A DNA stretch of 35,818 bases from Pyrinomonadaceae bacterium (GCA_023717565.1 JAMQPI010000600.1:1-35818); one strand, 5' to 3'. Shown: positions 14,716 through 22,013, counted from the stretch's first letter. Notes: generated by a model not told the origin, from the sequence alone. Numbers and translations: made by a program.

Positions 14716-15240
14716 ATGGAATTCAAACTTGACGAGGCGACAGAAATCCTCCGGCGTACTCCCTCGACGTTGAACTCGCTCCTCCGCGACCTCCCGGATG
14801 CGTGGATCCTTCAGAACGAAGGCCCGCAGACTTGGAGCCCCTTTGATATCGTGGGACATCTCATCCACGGCGAGGAAACGGATTGGATTCCCCGCGCGAA
14901 GATCATTCTGGAAGCCGGCGAGACACGTCCCTTTGAGCCGTTTGACCGTTTCGCAATGTTCGAGAAATCGAGAGGCAAATCACTGACGGAACTGCTCGAT
15001 ACTTTCGAGCGGCTACGACGAGTGAATCTGAAGGAATTGGAGGCGATGCATTTGACGGCCGCCGTGTTGGAGAAACGTGGAAGACATCCTGAGCTGGGAG
15101 TGGTTACCCTGAGAGAGTTGCTGGCGACGTGGGTCGTGCATGACCTCGGCCACATCGGTCAAATCGTCAGAGTGATGGCAAAGCAGTATGGCGAAGCGGT
15201 AGGAGTATGGCAGGCCTATTTGACTGTCCTGAGGAGGTAG
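14716..15240 (+). CDS. DinB family protein
   Basis: 174 residues with the DinB/YfiT-like four-helix bundle: opening MEFKLDEATEILRRTPSTLN, the first metal-site motif DIVGHLIHGEETDWIPRAKI (about 43-62), then FDRFAMFEKSRGKSLTELLD, and the last helix LRELLATWVVHDLGHIGQIV (about 134-153), whose two His residues complete the usual triad with the His of GHLIHGE. Such proteins bind a divalent metal and often transfer thiols (bacillithiol or mycothiol types), but the substrate here is unknown. The gene starts 23 bases after the TPR gene stop, so the pair may form an operon. No clear Shine-Dalgarno is seen. Confidence 0.9.
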   Translation: MEFKLDEATEILRRTPSTLNSLLRDLPDAWILQNEGPQTWSPFDIVGHLIHGEETDWIPRAKIILEAGETRPFEPFDRFAMFEKSRGKSLTELLDTFERLRRVNLKELEAMHLTAAVLEKRGRHPELGVVTLRELLATWVVHDLGHIGQIVRVMAKQYGEAVGVWQAYLTVLRR

Positions 15241-15264
15241 GTGTAGTGGAAGTAAGGTTAACTG

Positions 15265-15837
15265 ATGTTTAGGTTGACACTCATTGTAATCACAGCGCTG
15301 CTGCTTGTGCTGCCTATTGCAGGTCGGAGTCAGCATGTTCGCAAGCAGCCGCAAAAGCGTCATATCGGAGGCGGTGAATCTGGGGGGACTCCTAACGAGG
15401 ACAGTCTTCTGTACAAGTACACGCGCGGACTTGCCCGAGTAGATCGGGTCGAAATCAGCGAGGTTCGTTTTGCTCCAGCTGCCACCAACGGCGGTTCTGA
15501 AACGAAGATAATCAAATCCGTAGCGTTCCAGGGAGTAGAAGCGGAGAAATTCGCATCGGTCTGGCGTGATTTGAACGGTGGGACCGGTGCAGGTTGTTTC
15601 TCGCCTGCATACTTGGTCAAGTTCTACTTCGATGAAAGGCTATTGCTTGGATCGACGATCTGCTTCCATTGCCACAACCTCACTTTGCCGGTTGGCGAGA
15701 CCATTGAAATTCATTCGTTTGATGCTGATGGGCCAACCGGCCAGAGATTACTGAAGACAGTACAAGATGCGCTGGCAAACTCGTCTGCGTCATCTTACGG
15801 TCGCTTGCCGCAGACCGGTACCAACGCGTGTCTCTGA
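15265..15837 (+). CDS. secreted hypothetical protein
   Basis: 190 residues. Signal peptide 1-22 (MFRLTLIVITALLLVLPIAG then RSQ). A Gly/Ser-rich linker HIGGGESGGTPNEDSLLYKY follows, then strands LARVDRVEISEVRFAPAA, SVAFQGVEAEKFASVWRDL and a Cys-rich part GSTICFHCHNLTLPVGETIE (about 133-152). CFHC and the earlier GAGC could bind a metal or form disulfides. No family is recognised. It starts 25 bases after the DinB gene and probably continues the same transcript. Confidence 0.65.
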   Translation: MFRLTLIVITALLLVLPIAGRSQHVRKQPQKRHIGGGESGGTPNEDSLLYKYTRGLARVDRVEISEVRFAPAATNGGSETKIIKSVAFQGVEAEKFASVWRDLNGGTGAGCFSPAYLVKFYFDERLLLGSTICFHCHNLTLPVGETIEIHSFDADGPTGQRLLKTVQDALANSSASSYGRLPQTGTNACL

Positions 15838-15906
15838 TAGACAGCTTGCCGCTAGTTGTCGCCCGGTCGTTGAAACGCGGCGCTATCAACTGAAGGAGGT
15901 GAACCC

Positions 15907-16431
15907 ATGAGCGTCTCTCTTGTTTTCGCGGTTCTTCTCGGCGTACCTCTGGGCTTTGTCGTGAAAACCATTTGGGATCGTAGAAAGAAGAGCAGCGGAA
16001 CGCCTGAAGATCAATTGGATTTCCGACAGGAGCCCATGATTGCAGTTCGGGCGCTACTGTCCATATACGAGCAGCGCTATCGTCGCTCAGCCTCTCGGTG
16101 GAAACTAGGCTATCGAGCGCTTTTGGTAGCATCAGCAATCTTCAGTACTGCGGCGGCGATTGTCCCAAAGCTCACCCTCCTGCACTTGGAGGCTAGCAGT
16201 GACGTGGCTTCAATCCTCGCCGGTGGGGCAGCCGTTATTACGACGCTGATCGCCGCATTGGATTTCGAGGTGAACTGGCGAGTGAATCGAAGATCGAGAC
16301 ACGAGGTGGGCGTAGTTCGACTGGAGGCGAACAAGTCAAAAGCGACTCCCGACGGGATCCTAACGGAACTACAGGATGTTGTTAAGCGTCGCAACGAAGA
16401 TCTAAACAAGCAAGACGACGAGCACGACTAG
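15907..16431 (+). CDS. membrane protein, possibly SLATT-like
   Basis: 174 residues. One N-terminal helix (about 4-20), then a central helical hairpin: YRALLVASAIFSTAAAIVPK (about 72-91) and VASILAGGAAVITTLIAALD (about 100-119). It is followed directly by an amphipathic helix FEVNWRVNRRSRHEVGVVRL and a charged tail. Two close membrane helices with a WxxxR-rich helix after them recall the SLATT domain, the predicted pore-forming effector of SMODS/SLOG-linked defence systems, but the match is by eye and no sensor gene is adjacent. GAAGGAGGTGAACCC is a near-perfect ribosome site. The stop TAG abuts the GTG of the next gene. Confidence 0.6.
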   Translation: MSVSLVFAVLLGVPLGFVVKTIWDRRKKSSGTPEDQLDFRQEPMIAVRALLSIYEQRYRRSASRWKLGYRALLVASAIFSTAAAIVPKLTLLHLEASSDVASILAGGAAVITTLIAALDFEVNWRVNRRSRHEVGVVRLEANKSKATPDGILTELQDVVKRRNEDLNKQDDEHD

Positions 16432-16938
16432 GTGCAAGCATTAACTGGTAAGCTATCTTGGGTTGATGCCTCGGAGGGAACGCGATTGGAACTTATTGGC
16501 ATAACAGAGAACGGCGAGCCGGCGAAGCCGGTGCCATTTGCTCCTCAGGTTGCAACGGAAGTTGTCGAGGCTACGACTCAACTATATCGGGCGGTCGGCT
16601 ACGCACCGCCCTGGATTGGCTATCTCGCAATTGAAAACGGCGCCTGCGTCGGGACCTGTGGCTTCAAGTCACCTCCCCAGAACAACCGCGTCGAGATTGC
16701 CTACTTCACATTTCCTGAACACGAGTCGCGTGGCATAGCGACACGGATGGCCTCTGAACTCATTCGCCTCGCCCACGAGAAAATGGCTGCCGTGACAGTG
16801 GCAGCTCAGACTTTGCCCGAAGAGAACGCCTCAACATCCATCTTGAAGAAGTTGCGTTTTCACTTAGTGGGCAGCGTCGAACACCCCGAGGACGGGATGG
16901 TATGGGAGTGGCAGCTGAGTAAAACTTCCGAGGCATAA
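16432..16938 (+). CDS. GNAT family N-acetyltransferase
   Basis: 168 residues, with a GTG start directly after the previous stop (TAGGTG), which implies coupled translation. The GNAT fold is visible: PPWIGYLAIENGACVGTCGF (about 59-78), strand VEIAYFTFPEHESRGIATRM (about 86-105) with the acetyl-CoA motif A in SRGIATRM, then MASELIRLAHE, TVAAQTLPEENASTSILKKL (about 122-141) and FHLVGSVEHPEDGMVWEW. This is the RimJ/RimL-like type that acetylates amines of proteins or small molecules, with substrate unknown. The stop TAA lies inside a GCATAAT element that looks like a collapsed attC. Confidence 0.85.
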   Translation: MQALTGKLSWVDASEGTRLELIGITENGEPAKPVPFAPQVATEVVEATTQLYRAVGYAPPWIGYLAIENGACVGTCGFKSPPQNNRVEIAYFTFPEHESRGIATRMASELIRLAHEKMAAVTVAAQTLPEENASTSILKKLRFHLVGSVEHPEDGMVWEWQLSKTSEA

Positions 16939-16951
16939 TAAGTTGTTCGGT
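16933..16951 (+). other. possible collapsed attC scar
   Basis: GCATAAT (16933-16939), AAGTT, then GTTCGGT (16945-16951). The left part GCATAA.AAGTTG is shared with the decayed site at 7408-7414 and the right part with the R' boxes GTTCGGC. The stem and loop are absent, so it would be the product of an internal deletion. Chance similarity is possible. Confidence 0.25.
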
Positions 16952-16970
16952 GCTCGCGTTGTTTTTAGTT

Positions 16971-17753
16971 ATGATCACCTACATCCGATCAATTCTACTC
17001 ATCGCGACAGTCTTTGTTTCAGTTGACCGATCGTTTGCGAAGGAGTGGCGCGGCATTACACCGCTGCGCTCGACCAGAGCAGATGTGGTAAGGCTCTTCA
17101 GCCAGTGCTCGGAGCAAAGGGAGGCGTGTACATTCAGTTTGGATCAAGAAGATGTTTACATCCTCTTCTCCGGTGGACTAAGAGACCAGTACCGTGAGTG
17201 TGCAAGGAGCCTTCCCCCGGAAACTGTCATGTTCATTCATGTCGAACCCAGGGCGAAGCTAAACCTAGATGATCTGCGTCTCGACAAGAGGACGTTGAAA
17301 GTGTTCGATCGTTCTGCACCCCTCGAGCGTGGTCATAACGGTTATGAGACTAAGAATGGTCTTGTCATAGACACGTTTCGAGGAAGGGTATTTCAGCTCG
17401 ATTACATTGCGGACCCATCTGACCGCCCTCTTTGTCCTTCTTACTACGAGGAACCTGAATTATTCATCCAAACCCTTATTGTCCATCCGCCGCTTGGTGT
17501 GTACATCGATTGTCCTGCTAAGGCTGTAACGGCCGGGACGAACTTGGTTTTGAGAGCATCTGCGGGCGTCGATGCTAAACGCGGCCCAACATGGGCAGTG
17601 AACGCGGGGAAGATAACGTCGGGGCAACACACTTATAAAATAACCCTGGATACCACCGGACTTGCCGGGCAGACTATTACAGTGACTGCAGAAATGGGAG
17701 ACAGTTTCGGTTTTTTGGCGGCAACCACTTGCAACGTCCTTATTCTGGAATGA
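16971..17753 (+). CDS. secreted hypothetical protein
   Basis: 260 residues. The ATG at 16971 was chosen because it opens a signal peptide (MITYIRSILLIATVFVSVDR, likely cleavage near SFAKEW). The first half has WRGITPLRSTRADVVRLFSQ (about 25-44), several Cys, and FSLDQEDVYILFSGGLRDQY. The second half, from about 175, looks like an all-beta Ig-like domain: VYIDCPAKAVTAGTNLVLRA, then GPTWAVNAGKITSGQHTYKI and GLAGQTITVTAEMGDSFGFL. Ig-like ends of this kind are frequent in secreted proteins of Acidobacteriota. attC site 9 follows 15 bases after the stop. Confidence 0.7.
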   Translation: MITYIRSILLIATVFVSVDRSFAKEWRGITPLRSTRADVVRLFSQCSEQREACTFSLDQEDVYILFSGGLRDQYRECARSLPPETVMFIHVEPRAKLNLDDLRLDKRTLKVFDRSAPLERGHNGYETKNGLVIDTFRGRVFQLDYIADPSDRPLCPSYYEEPELFIQTLIVHPPLGVYIDCPAKAVTAGTNLVLRASAGVDAKRGPTWAVNAGKITSGQHTYKITLDTTGLAGQTITVTAEMGDSFGFLAATTCNVLILE

Positions 17754-17768
17754 GTTCCCATTACCCGC

Positions 17769-17875
17769 GCCGAACAGCGCTGCGGCTGACGGCTGCGATC
17801 GCATGCTTCTCCGGTTGTATCGTTCTTCGCAGCTTTGTGCTGATCCCGCGCCACAGCTGAAGCGTAGAGTTAGAC
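17769..17875 (+). other. integron attC site 9
   Basis: R'' GCCGAAC (17769-17775) and R' GTTAGAC (17869-17875, exact consensus, same as site 2). The 3' half TGCTGATCCCGCGCCACAGC belongs to the family of sites 1, 3 and 7. Left arm GCGGCTGACGGC pairs with GCGCCACAGCTGA with some unpaired bases. Length 107 bp. Confidence 0.82.
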
Positions 17876-17952
17876 GTGACGCGAAAAGTTTGGCTCCACC
17901 CTTTTGGGGCGGTCATTTGGAGATGATAGTTTGCTGAGAGAGAGGTACTCGA

Positions 17953-18675
17953 ATGAATCAGTTCTGGTTATTGGCAGGTCTCGTCGCCGGCTCCCACGTA
18001 CTTGCTCCCTACTTGTCTCACTCAAACATCAATCAACAACCTTCAAGCTCACAGTCGTCCAAACAGAAAGCTGCGGCCCTTTGCCAGCAAGCAAAAGACA
18101 AACGTGACCTGTACCTCGGCATCTGGAAGAAGCAGGTTTTGAAGAGGAGCGACATGCAGCGAGGGTTCTTCGACGAACACGTCTCGGTCACTTCGTACGA
18201 TATTGAGTGTCAGTGGGTAAGCGGACTCTCATTGAGAGTGGAATACCAGGTGACCTACGATTGGGCCGTGGTAAATCAACACGATCAGGTCATAGTGTTG
18301 TTGTATGGTGAGGAAGATGCATACCGGCACCTACCGCTCAAAAGGGACCAACTCTTCGATGAGGCAGAGGTGTCCTACGCGATAGATAAGAGGGTCTTCT
18401 TCTCAGCAATCACTCCAGTGAAATCTCTTGCCAGGCTAGCGTTCTCCAGCTACGACGATGCGCTCAAGGCTTTCCAGCGTAAGATCGGTGGGCACCGGCC
18501 AGAGAACGTGCAGGTCTCGTTTTACGTGCCGGGCAAATCGCCCCGGACCGATGGTTACCCGTATCTGCTCGGGCGGGGTGTCGTAGACCTGCAAAAGAAT
18601 GTCTGTGTGTTCGGTTATATGAATCTGGTGACTGCTGAGACCGTTACTCACGAGAGCGCCTGTCAGGTCAATTGA
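17953..18675 (+). CDS. secreted hypothetical protein
   Basis: 240 residues. The N-terminus MNQFWLLAGLVAGSHVLAPY is a short signal peptide or anchor. A Ser/Gln-rich linker (SSSQSSKQKAAALCQQAKDK) precedes a folded part with EHVSVTSYDIECQWVSGLSL, LRVEYQVTYDWAVVNQHDQV and a C-terminal domain KNVCVFGYMNLVTAETVTHE. Four Cys residues lie outside the signal. No family is recognised. GAGAGAGGTACTCGA precedes the ATG. It is the first gene after attC site 9, separated by 77 bases. Confidence 0.65.
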   Translation: MNQFWLLAGLVAGSHVLAPYLSHSNINQQPSSSQSSKQKAAALCQQAKDKRDLYLGIWKKQVLKRSDMQRGFFDEHVSVTSYDIECQWVSGLSLRVEYQVTYDWAVVNQHDQVIVLLYGEEDAYRHLPLKRDQLFDEAEVSYAIDKRVFFSAITPVKSLARLAFSSYDDALKAFQRKIGGHRPENVQVSFYVPGKSPRTDGYPYLLGRGVVDLQKNVCVFGYMNLVTAETVTHESACQVN

Positions 18676-18730
18676 CGAAGTAACATTCTCTCGCAGCTGC
18701 CAGGATGAGCATCGGAACGGGAGCAAACAA

Positions 18731-20170
18731 ATGAAGATAAGTCTGACCGTTTTGGTCTTCACATTCCTGGTCATTAGCTCTCGAACTGTAGATGCCTGTA
18801 GCTGTGGCGGCCATCCTACATCTTGCGGCTCCTACCTGGCTGCAGAAGCCGTATTCATCGGGTCTGTCCAGAGGGTCCAAAATAGTATGATGAAGGACGA
18901 TGACGGCCATGAATACATCGCCGGTCAGATTGCTCACGTTCAGGTTGAGAGAACCTTCAAGGGTATTAAGGAAGGGGAAGTTGTCTTTCGGTCGGGGGGA
19001 TCATCCTGTGATGCTGTTTACAAAGAAGGACAGCGATGGTTGTTCTACGCTTACTACGATAAGAAAAGCAAATCGTGGGGCATAAGAGCTTGTGATCGTA
19101 GCACGCGAATCGAAAACGCCGCTGACGATTTACTTTACTTGCAGGCATTACCCGCCTCAGCAGAAAAAACCCGTATTGCTGGCACGCTTTCACATTATGA
19201 GGATGACCCGGTGAAAGGTTTTACCCGCGTCAAGAATATCATGGGAGCAAAAGTGAAATTAACCGGTGCGAACAAAACGTACGAGACTTACACAGACAAG
19301 AACGGCGTCTATGAAATCTACGACTTGCCGCCCGGTAAATACGTCATCGACCCAGAGATTCCTCCGGGCTTGAAAGTTCGCTTCCCGATCTATTACGGCG
19401 CGGTGGATTACTCTAATAAGCAGACATTGAAGGTCGTATTGGGGGACAAGAGTTGCGCTGGAGTGAACTTCGTCTTCAGCGCTAATACGAGTGTTGGCGG
19501 GAAGGTTTTTGGCGCAGATGGACGCGTATTGCCAAACGTTTGTGTGAACCTGATGCCCAAGGACAAGACCGCTGCAGATAATTGGATCTTCGACTGCACG
19601 GACGAACGGGGCCGTTTTGAGTTAGACGAGATTCCTCCCGGTGAATATGTGATTGTCGTAAACAACGATGGCGAAATTAGTAGTGACGAGCCATTCCCGA
19701 CAGCTTACTATCCGGGTGTCTTCGAGAAGGAGAAGGCTACCGTACTGGCGATTACTGAGGGCACTCTGCTGGAAGATTATGACATTCACATTCCTGCGCA
19801 AGAAATCACAAGAGTTATTCAGGGAGTATTGTTGTACTCAGATGGACGCCCCGTTGCTAAGGCGTTCGTTGAGTTCGAAGCAGACGCGGTGAAGAAAGGG
19901 TACGATGGCGAAGTCCACACGTCTACGGACGCTCAAGGACATTTCTCTTTGACTGTCTTGCAGGGTCTGAGAGGCAGGTTACGCGGTTACATGTACACCT
20001 ATGAGGGCGAATACGCCAATTGTCCGCAGTTAGATAAGCTAATCAGAGCAAAGGGCGGGCACGCTCATGATATAGGGACGAAGCCCATCATGTTAGAAAT
20101 TGACAGAGACGTAGAGGAAATCAAACTCACCTTCCCATTTCCTTATTGCGTCAAGGCCAAGCAGATGTAA
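18731..20170 (+). CDS. secreted multidomain protein: TIMP-like N-terminus plus carboxypeptidase-regulatory-like repeats
   Basis: 479 residues, among the largest in the array. Signal peptide 1-22 (MKISLTVLVFTFLVISSRTV then DA), then CSCGGHPTSCGSYLAAEAVF (23-42). The mature protein starting at CSC and the strand VFIGSVQRVQ recall the netrin/TIMP-like (NTR) fold. From about 150 there are three beta-sandwich units of the CarboxypepD-regulatory/Cna-B type, each with the characteristic YTDKNGVYEIYDLPPGKYVI, CTDERGRFELDEIPPGEYVI and STDAQGHFSLTVLQG. They are likely extracellular adhesion or scaffold modules. The stop TAA overlaps the ATG of the next gene by one base. GGGAGCAAACAA precedes the start. 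Confidence 0.85.
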   Translation: MKISLTVLVFTFLVISSRTVDACSCGGHPTSCGSYLAAEAVFIGSVQRVQNSMMKDDDGHEYIAGQIAHVQVERTFKGIKEGEVVFRSGGSSCDAVYKEGQRWLFYAYYDKKSKSWGIRACDRSTRIENAADDLLYLQALPASAEKTRIAGTLSHYEDDPVKGFTRVKNIMGAKVKLTGANKTYETYTDKNGVYEIYDLPPGKYVIDPEIPPGLKVRFPIYYGAVDYSNKQTLKVVLGDKSCAGVNFVFSANTSVGGKVFGADGRVLPNVCVNLMPKDKTAADNWIFDCTDERGRFELDEIPPGEYVIVVNNDGEISSDEPFPTAYYPGVFEKEKATVLAITEGTLLEDYDIHIPAQEITRVIQGVLLYSDGRPVAKAFVEFEADAVKKGYDGEVHTSTDAQGHFSLTVLQGLRGRLRGYMYTYEGEYANCPQLDKLIRAKGGHAHDIGTKPIMLEIDRDVEEIKLTFPFPYCVKAKQM

Positions 20171-20757
20171 TGGTCTCAAGCGACACGGTTAGAATCAAGA
20201 ATGCCGCTATCGTCGGTGAAAGGGTGTTCCTACGCCCTCCAGCAAGGCGCGACCTTCAAGAGTTCACTGCACTCAACCGAGCGAGCGCTCGTTTTCATCG
20301 GGGCTTGGTATCACCGCCGACTCAGCCAGAGCAATTTAACGCCTTCCTCAAGAAGTGTCGGCGATCCGACTGCGCGTGCTTCATCGTCTGTCGCGTTGAT
20401 GATGGCGTAATTGTCGGCTCCATAAACTTGAGCCAGATTTTTCGCGGTGGATTTCAGAATGCCTATCTGGGCTACTACATTGGGGCGGCGTACGCCGGTC
20501 AGAAGCATATGACCGAGGCCGTTGAGTTAATGCTTCGGTATGCGTTTCAGCACCTAAAACTGCATCGACTGGAAGCGAACATTCAACCGGGTAATGTCGG
20601 GTCTATTGCGCTGGTCAAGCGGGCTGGCTTTGTGCGCGAGGGGTACTCTCGACGTTATTTGAAGATATGTGGGCGGTGGCGGGATCATGAGCGTTGGGCA
20701 ATTGTAGCTGAGGATTGGCATGCCAGGAATAAGCAACTACCACAACGCACCACTTGA
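20170..20757 (+). CDS. RimJ/RimL-type GNAT N-acetyltransferase
   Basis: 195 residues from ATG 20170, which shares a base with the previous stop (TAATG). Typical RimJ/RimL sequence: GERVFLRPPARRDLQEFTAL (about 17-36), FIVCRVDDGVIVGSINLSQI (about 75-94), the acetyl-CoA-binding LGYYIGAAYAGQKHMTEAVE (about 104-123), then HRLEANIQPGNVGSIALVKR (about 138-157) and AGFVREGYSRRYLKICGRWR. It acetylates N-termini of proteins or an amine substrate, which one is unknown. The second GNAT of the array. Its stop codon lies inside the R''-like CTTGAAC of attC site 10. Confidence 0.9.
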   Translation: MVSSDTVRIKNAAIVGERVFLRPPARRDLQEFTALNRASARFHRGLVSPPTQPEQFNAFLKKCRRSDCACFIVCRVDDGVIVGSINLSQIFRGGFQNAYLGYYIGAAYAGQKHMTEAVELMLRYAFQHLKLHRLEANIQPGNVGSIALVKRAGFVREGYSRRYLKICGRWRDHERWAIVAEDWHARNKQLPQRTT

Positions 20758-20818
20758 ACACCGCGTGCCACCGACAGACATGAGTATCGAGGTTCTCGAT
20801 GTCTTTTCGGCGTTAGGT
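20753..20818 (+). other. integron attC site 10 (tentative)
   Basis: R' GTTAGGT (20812-20818) fits the consensus and is preceded by CGGC as in site 6. The left end CTTGAAC (20753-20759) is a poor R''. Between them CGACAGACAT and ATGTCTTTTCG form an imperfect stem, capped by CGAGGTTCTCG. Length 66 bp. It is the last site seen and would end the array. Confidence 0.5.
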
Positions 20819-20861
20819 ACCAAACCATAACTGCATCACGGTGAAGAGTGGAGAGCCAAAG

Positions 20862-21203
20862 ATGAAGACAGCGCTTGTTCCTCTGTTCATGTTTCTGTCG
20901 AGTTGCCTAATGGCGCTGGCATGGCTTGGGCATCTGCGCTTTCGGGAACAGATCAGCTTCTTGACCGCCCTCGGTTTGAGCTGGCTTCTGGTTCTACCGG
21001 AATACATCCTAAACGTGGCGGCCACCCGGTTCGGATACGGCGCTTACAGCGGCGCGCAAATGGCTTCCCTTCACCTGGCGTTCGGCGTTGTCTGCGTCGC
21101 TATGGTATCGCGCTTCGTCCTCGGAGAAGCCCTGGCGGCAAGCCAGCTGGTGGGATTTGTGCTGTTGGCGGTGGCGATAGTTCTCATTACCTATCGTCCC
21201 TAA
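20862..21203 (+). CDS. DUF486 (DMT superfamily) membrane protein
   Basis: 113 residues from ATG 20862, where the DUF486 pattern begins. An in-frame GTG at 20841 would add seven residues. Four helices: about 3-20, 31-49, 62-85 and 92-110. Family signs are the early MALAWLGHLRF (the family has MTFAWYGHLKF), LPEYILNVAATRFGYG, the GAYSGAQMASLHLAFG region, and the closing QLVGFVLLAVAIVLITYRP. DUF486 is related to the drug/metabolite transporter fold, a half-size unit that probably works as a dimer in the inner membrane. Substrate unknown. Confidence 0.9.
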   Translation: MKTALVPLFMFLSSCLMALAWLGHLRFREQISFLTALGLSWLLVLPEYILNVAATRFGYGAYSGAQMASLHLAFGVVCVAMVSRFVLGEALAASQLVGFVLLAVAIVLITYRP

Positions 21204-21336
21204 TTGATTTTAGCGTCGGCGGTGCAGTACCCAGTGGAAAGCTCCGACCGCAAGCTGAGGCGGATTGCTCTCGAACCCTCTTGGTAAAAACCGACGCAGA
21301 CCGTCTAACATATGGATAGGCTGAGGTAAGAGCGCT

Positions 21337-21756
21337 ATGAAGAGCTATAGAAAAGAACTTTGGTTGGAGGTGCCCACCCGCCGCGCCTTCGTCAACATCA
21401 CTCCCCAGGTAGAAGAATCGCTGCGTGAAAGTGGTGTCAAGGAAGGGTTCGCACTCGTAAACTCAACGCACGTAACCGCGGCGGTGTTCATCGACGACGA
21501 CGAAACGGGACTGTACCGCCACTACGAGAAGTGGCTGGAACATCTGGCTCCGGTTGTACCGACCGACCCAAACGATGATGACGTTATCGGGGAAGACATC
21601 ATCGACGCCCACATGAAGCGGCTGCTGATGGGCCGTGAAGTAGTCGTCGCGGTGACGGACGGCAGACTGGACTTCGGGCATTGGGAAAACATCTTTTACG
21701 GAGAGTTTGACGGGGGGCGGAAGAAGCGCGTGTTGGTAAAGATTATCGGCGAGTGA
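21337..21756 (+). CDS. YjbQ family protein (UPF0047)
   Basis: 139 residues covering the whole YjbQ/UPF0047 domain: [20 protein letters not shown] (19-38), [20 protein letters not shown] (43-62, the conserved S-T-H-x-T-A), [20 protein letters not shown] (about 85-104) with the conserved D-A-H, and the end [20 protein letters not shown] then RVLVKIIGE. The annotation 'secondary thiamine-phosphate synthase' comes from members that complement thiE mutants, and the true reaction is uncertain. AGGTAAGAG precedes the ATG. A lone GTCTAAC box lies upstream at 21303-21309. Named by family only. Confidence 0.9.
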   Translation: MKSYRKELWLEVPTRRAFVNITPQVEESLRESGVKEGFALVNSTHVTAAVFIDDDETGLYRHYEKWLEHLAPVVPTDPNDDDVIGEDIIDAHMKRLLMGREVVVAVTDGRLDFGHWENIFYGEFDGGRKKRVLVKIIGE

Positions 21757-22013
21757 GCGTATAGGTCCCAACGTGAAAAACTCGAGAGTTGAGTCTCACA
21801 GAGGTGGTTTCACGCAAAGACGCCAAGAAAACCGTGACTAGAAATTAGGCTCACCTCTGCTGTTTACGATTTTCTTCTTTGCGTCTTTGCCCCCTTTGCG
21901 TCTTTGCGTGAACCCGCCTTCGTTAGTTTTCTCGCCCACCTGGTAGTTTCTGCGTAACCTTTTCGTTCCTCCAGAGTTTATATAGTTGGAAGAAGTTCAA
22001 GTAAGGACAAGTC
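21757..22013. repeat. palindromic repeat region between yjbQ-like gene and sigma factor
   Basis: GGTTTCACGCAAAGACGCCAAG (21806-21827) is the inverted complement, with one or two differences, of CTTTGCGTCTTTGCGTGAACC (21894-21914). The inner CTTTGCGTCTTTGC also occurs as a direct copy at 21877-21890. An outer pair CAGAGGTG (21799-21806) and CACCTCTG (21852-21859) adds a second hairpin. This is the widely dispersed 'CACGCAAAGACGC' type of repeat found in many environmental genomes, with no known function. The rest of the gap may hold the sigma factor promoter (TTTATATAG near 21977-21985), but no -35 was clear. Confidence 0.7.

Larger units (their letters stand above)
13..20818 (+). mobile_element. 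integron gene-cassette array (no integrase in window)
   Basis: Some 32 genes lie head-to-tail on the plus strand, most of them short and of unknown function. Ten attC-like sites lie between them, at 425-548, 1003-1114, 2345-2454, 3056-3155, 3653-3737, 5929-5995, 6584-6683, 10412-10511, 17769-17875 and 20753-20818. Each has terminal R''/R' boxes and inner arms that can pair on one strand. The first cassettes are tightly packed, with a start codon 10-37 bases after the R' box, as usual for cassettes. Sites become sparse after 7 kb, so part of the array is eroded or mixed with ordinary genes. No integrase or attI site is seen. The outer limits are those of the first gene and the last recognised site. 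Confidence 0.8.

Noticed and set aside
21204-21309. Possible attC between the DUF486 and yjbQ-like genes
   Set aside because: A GTCTAAC box is present but no R' follows before the next gene, and no convincing stem was found.
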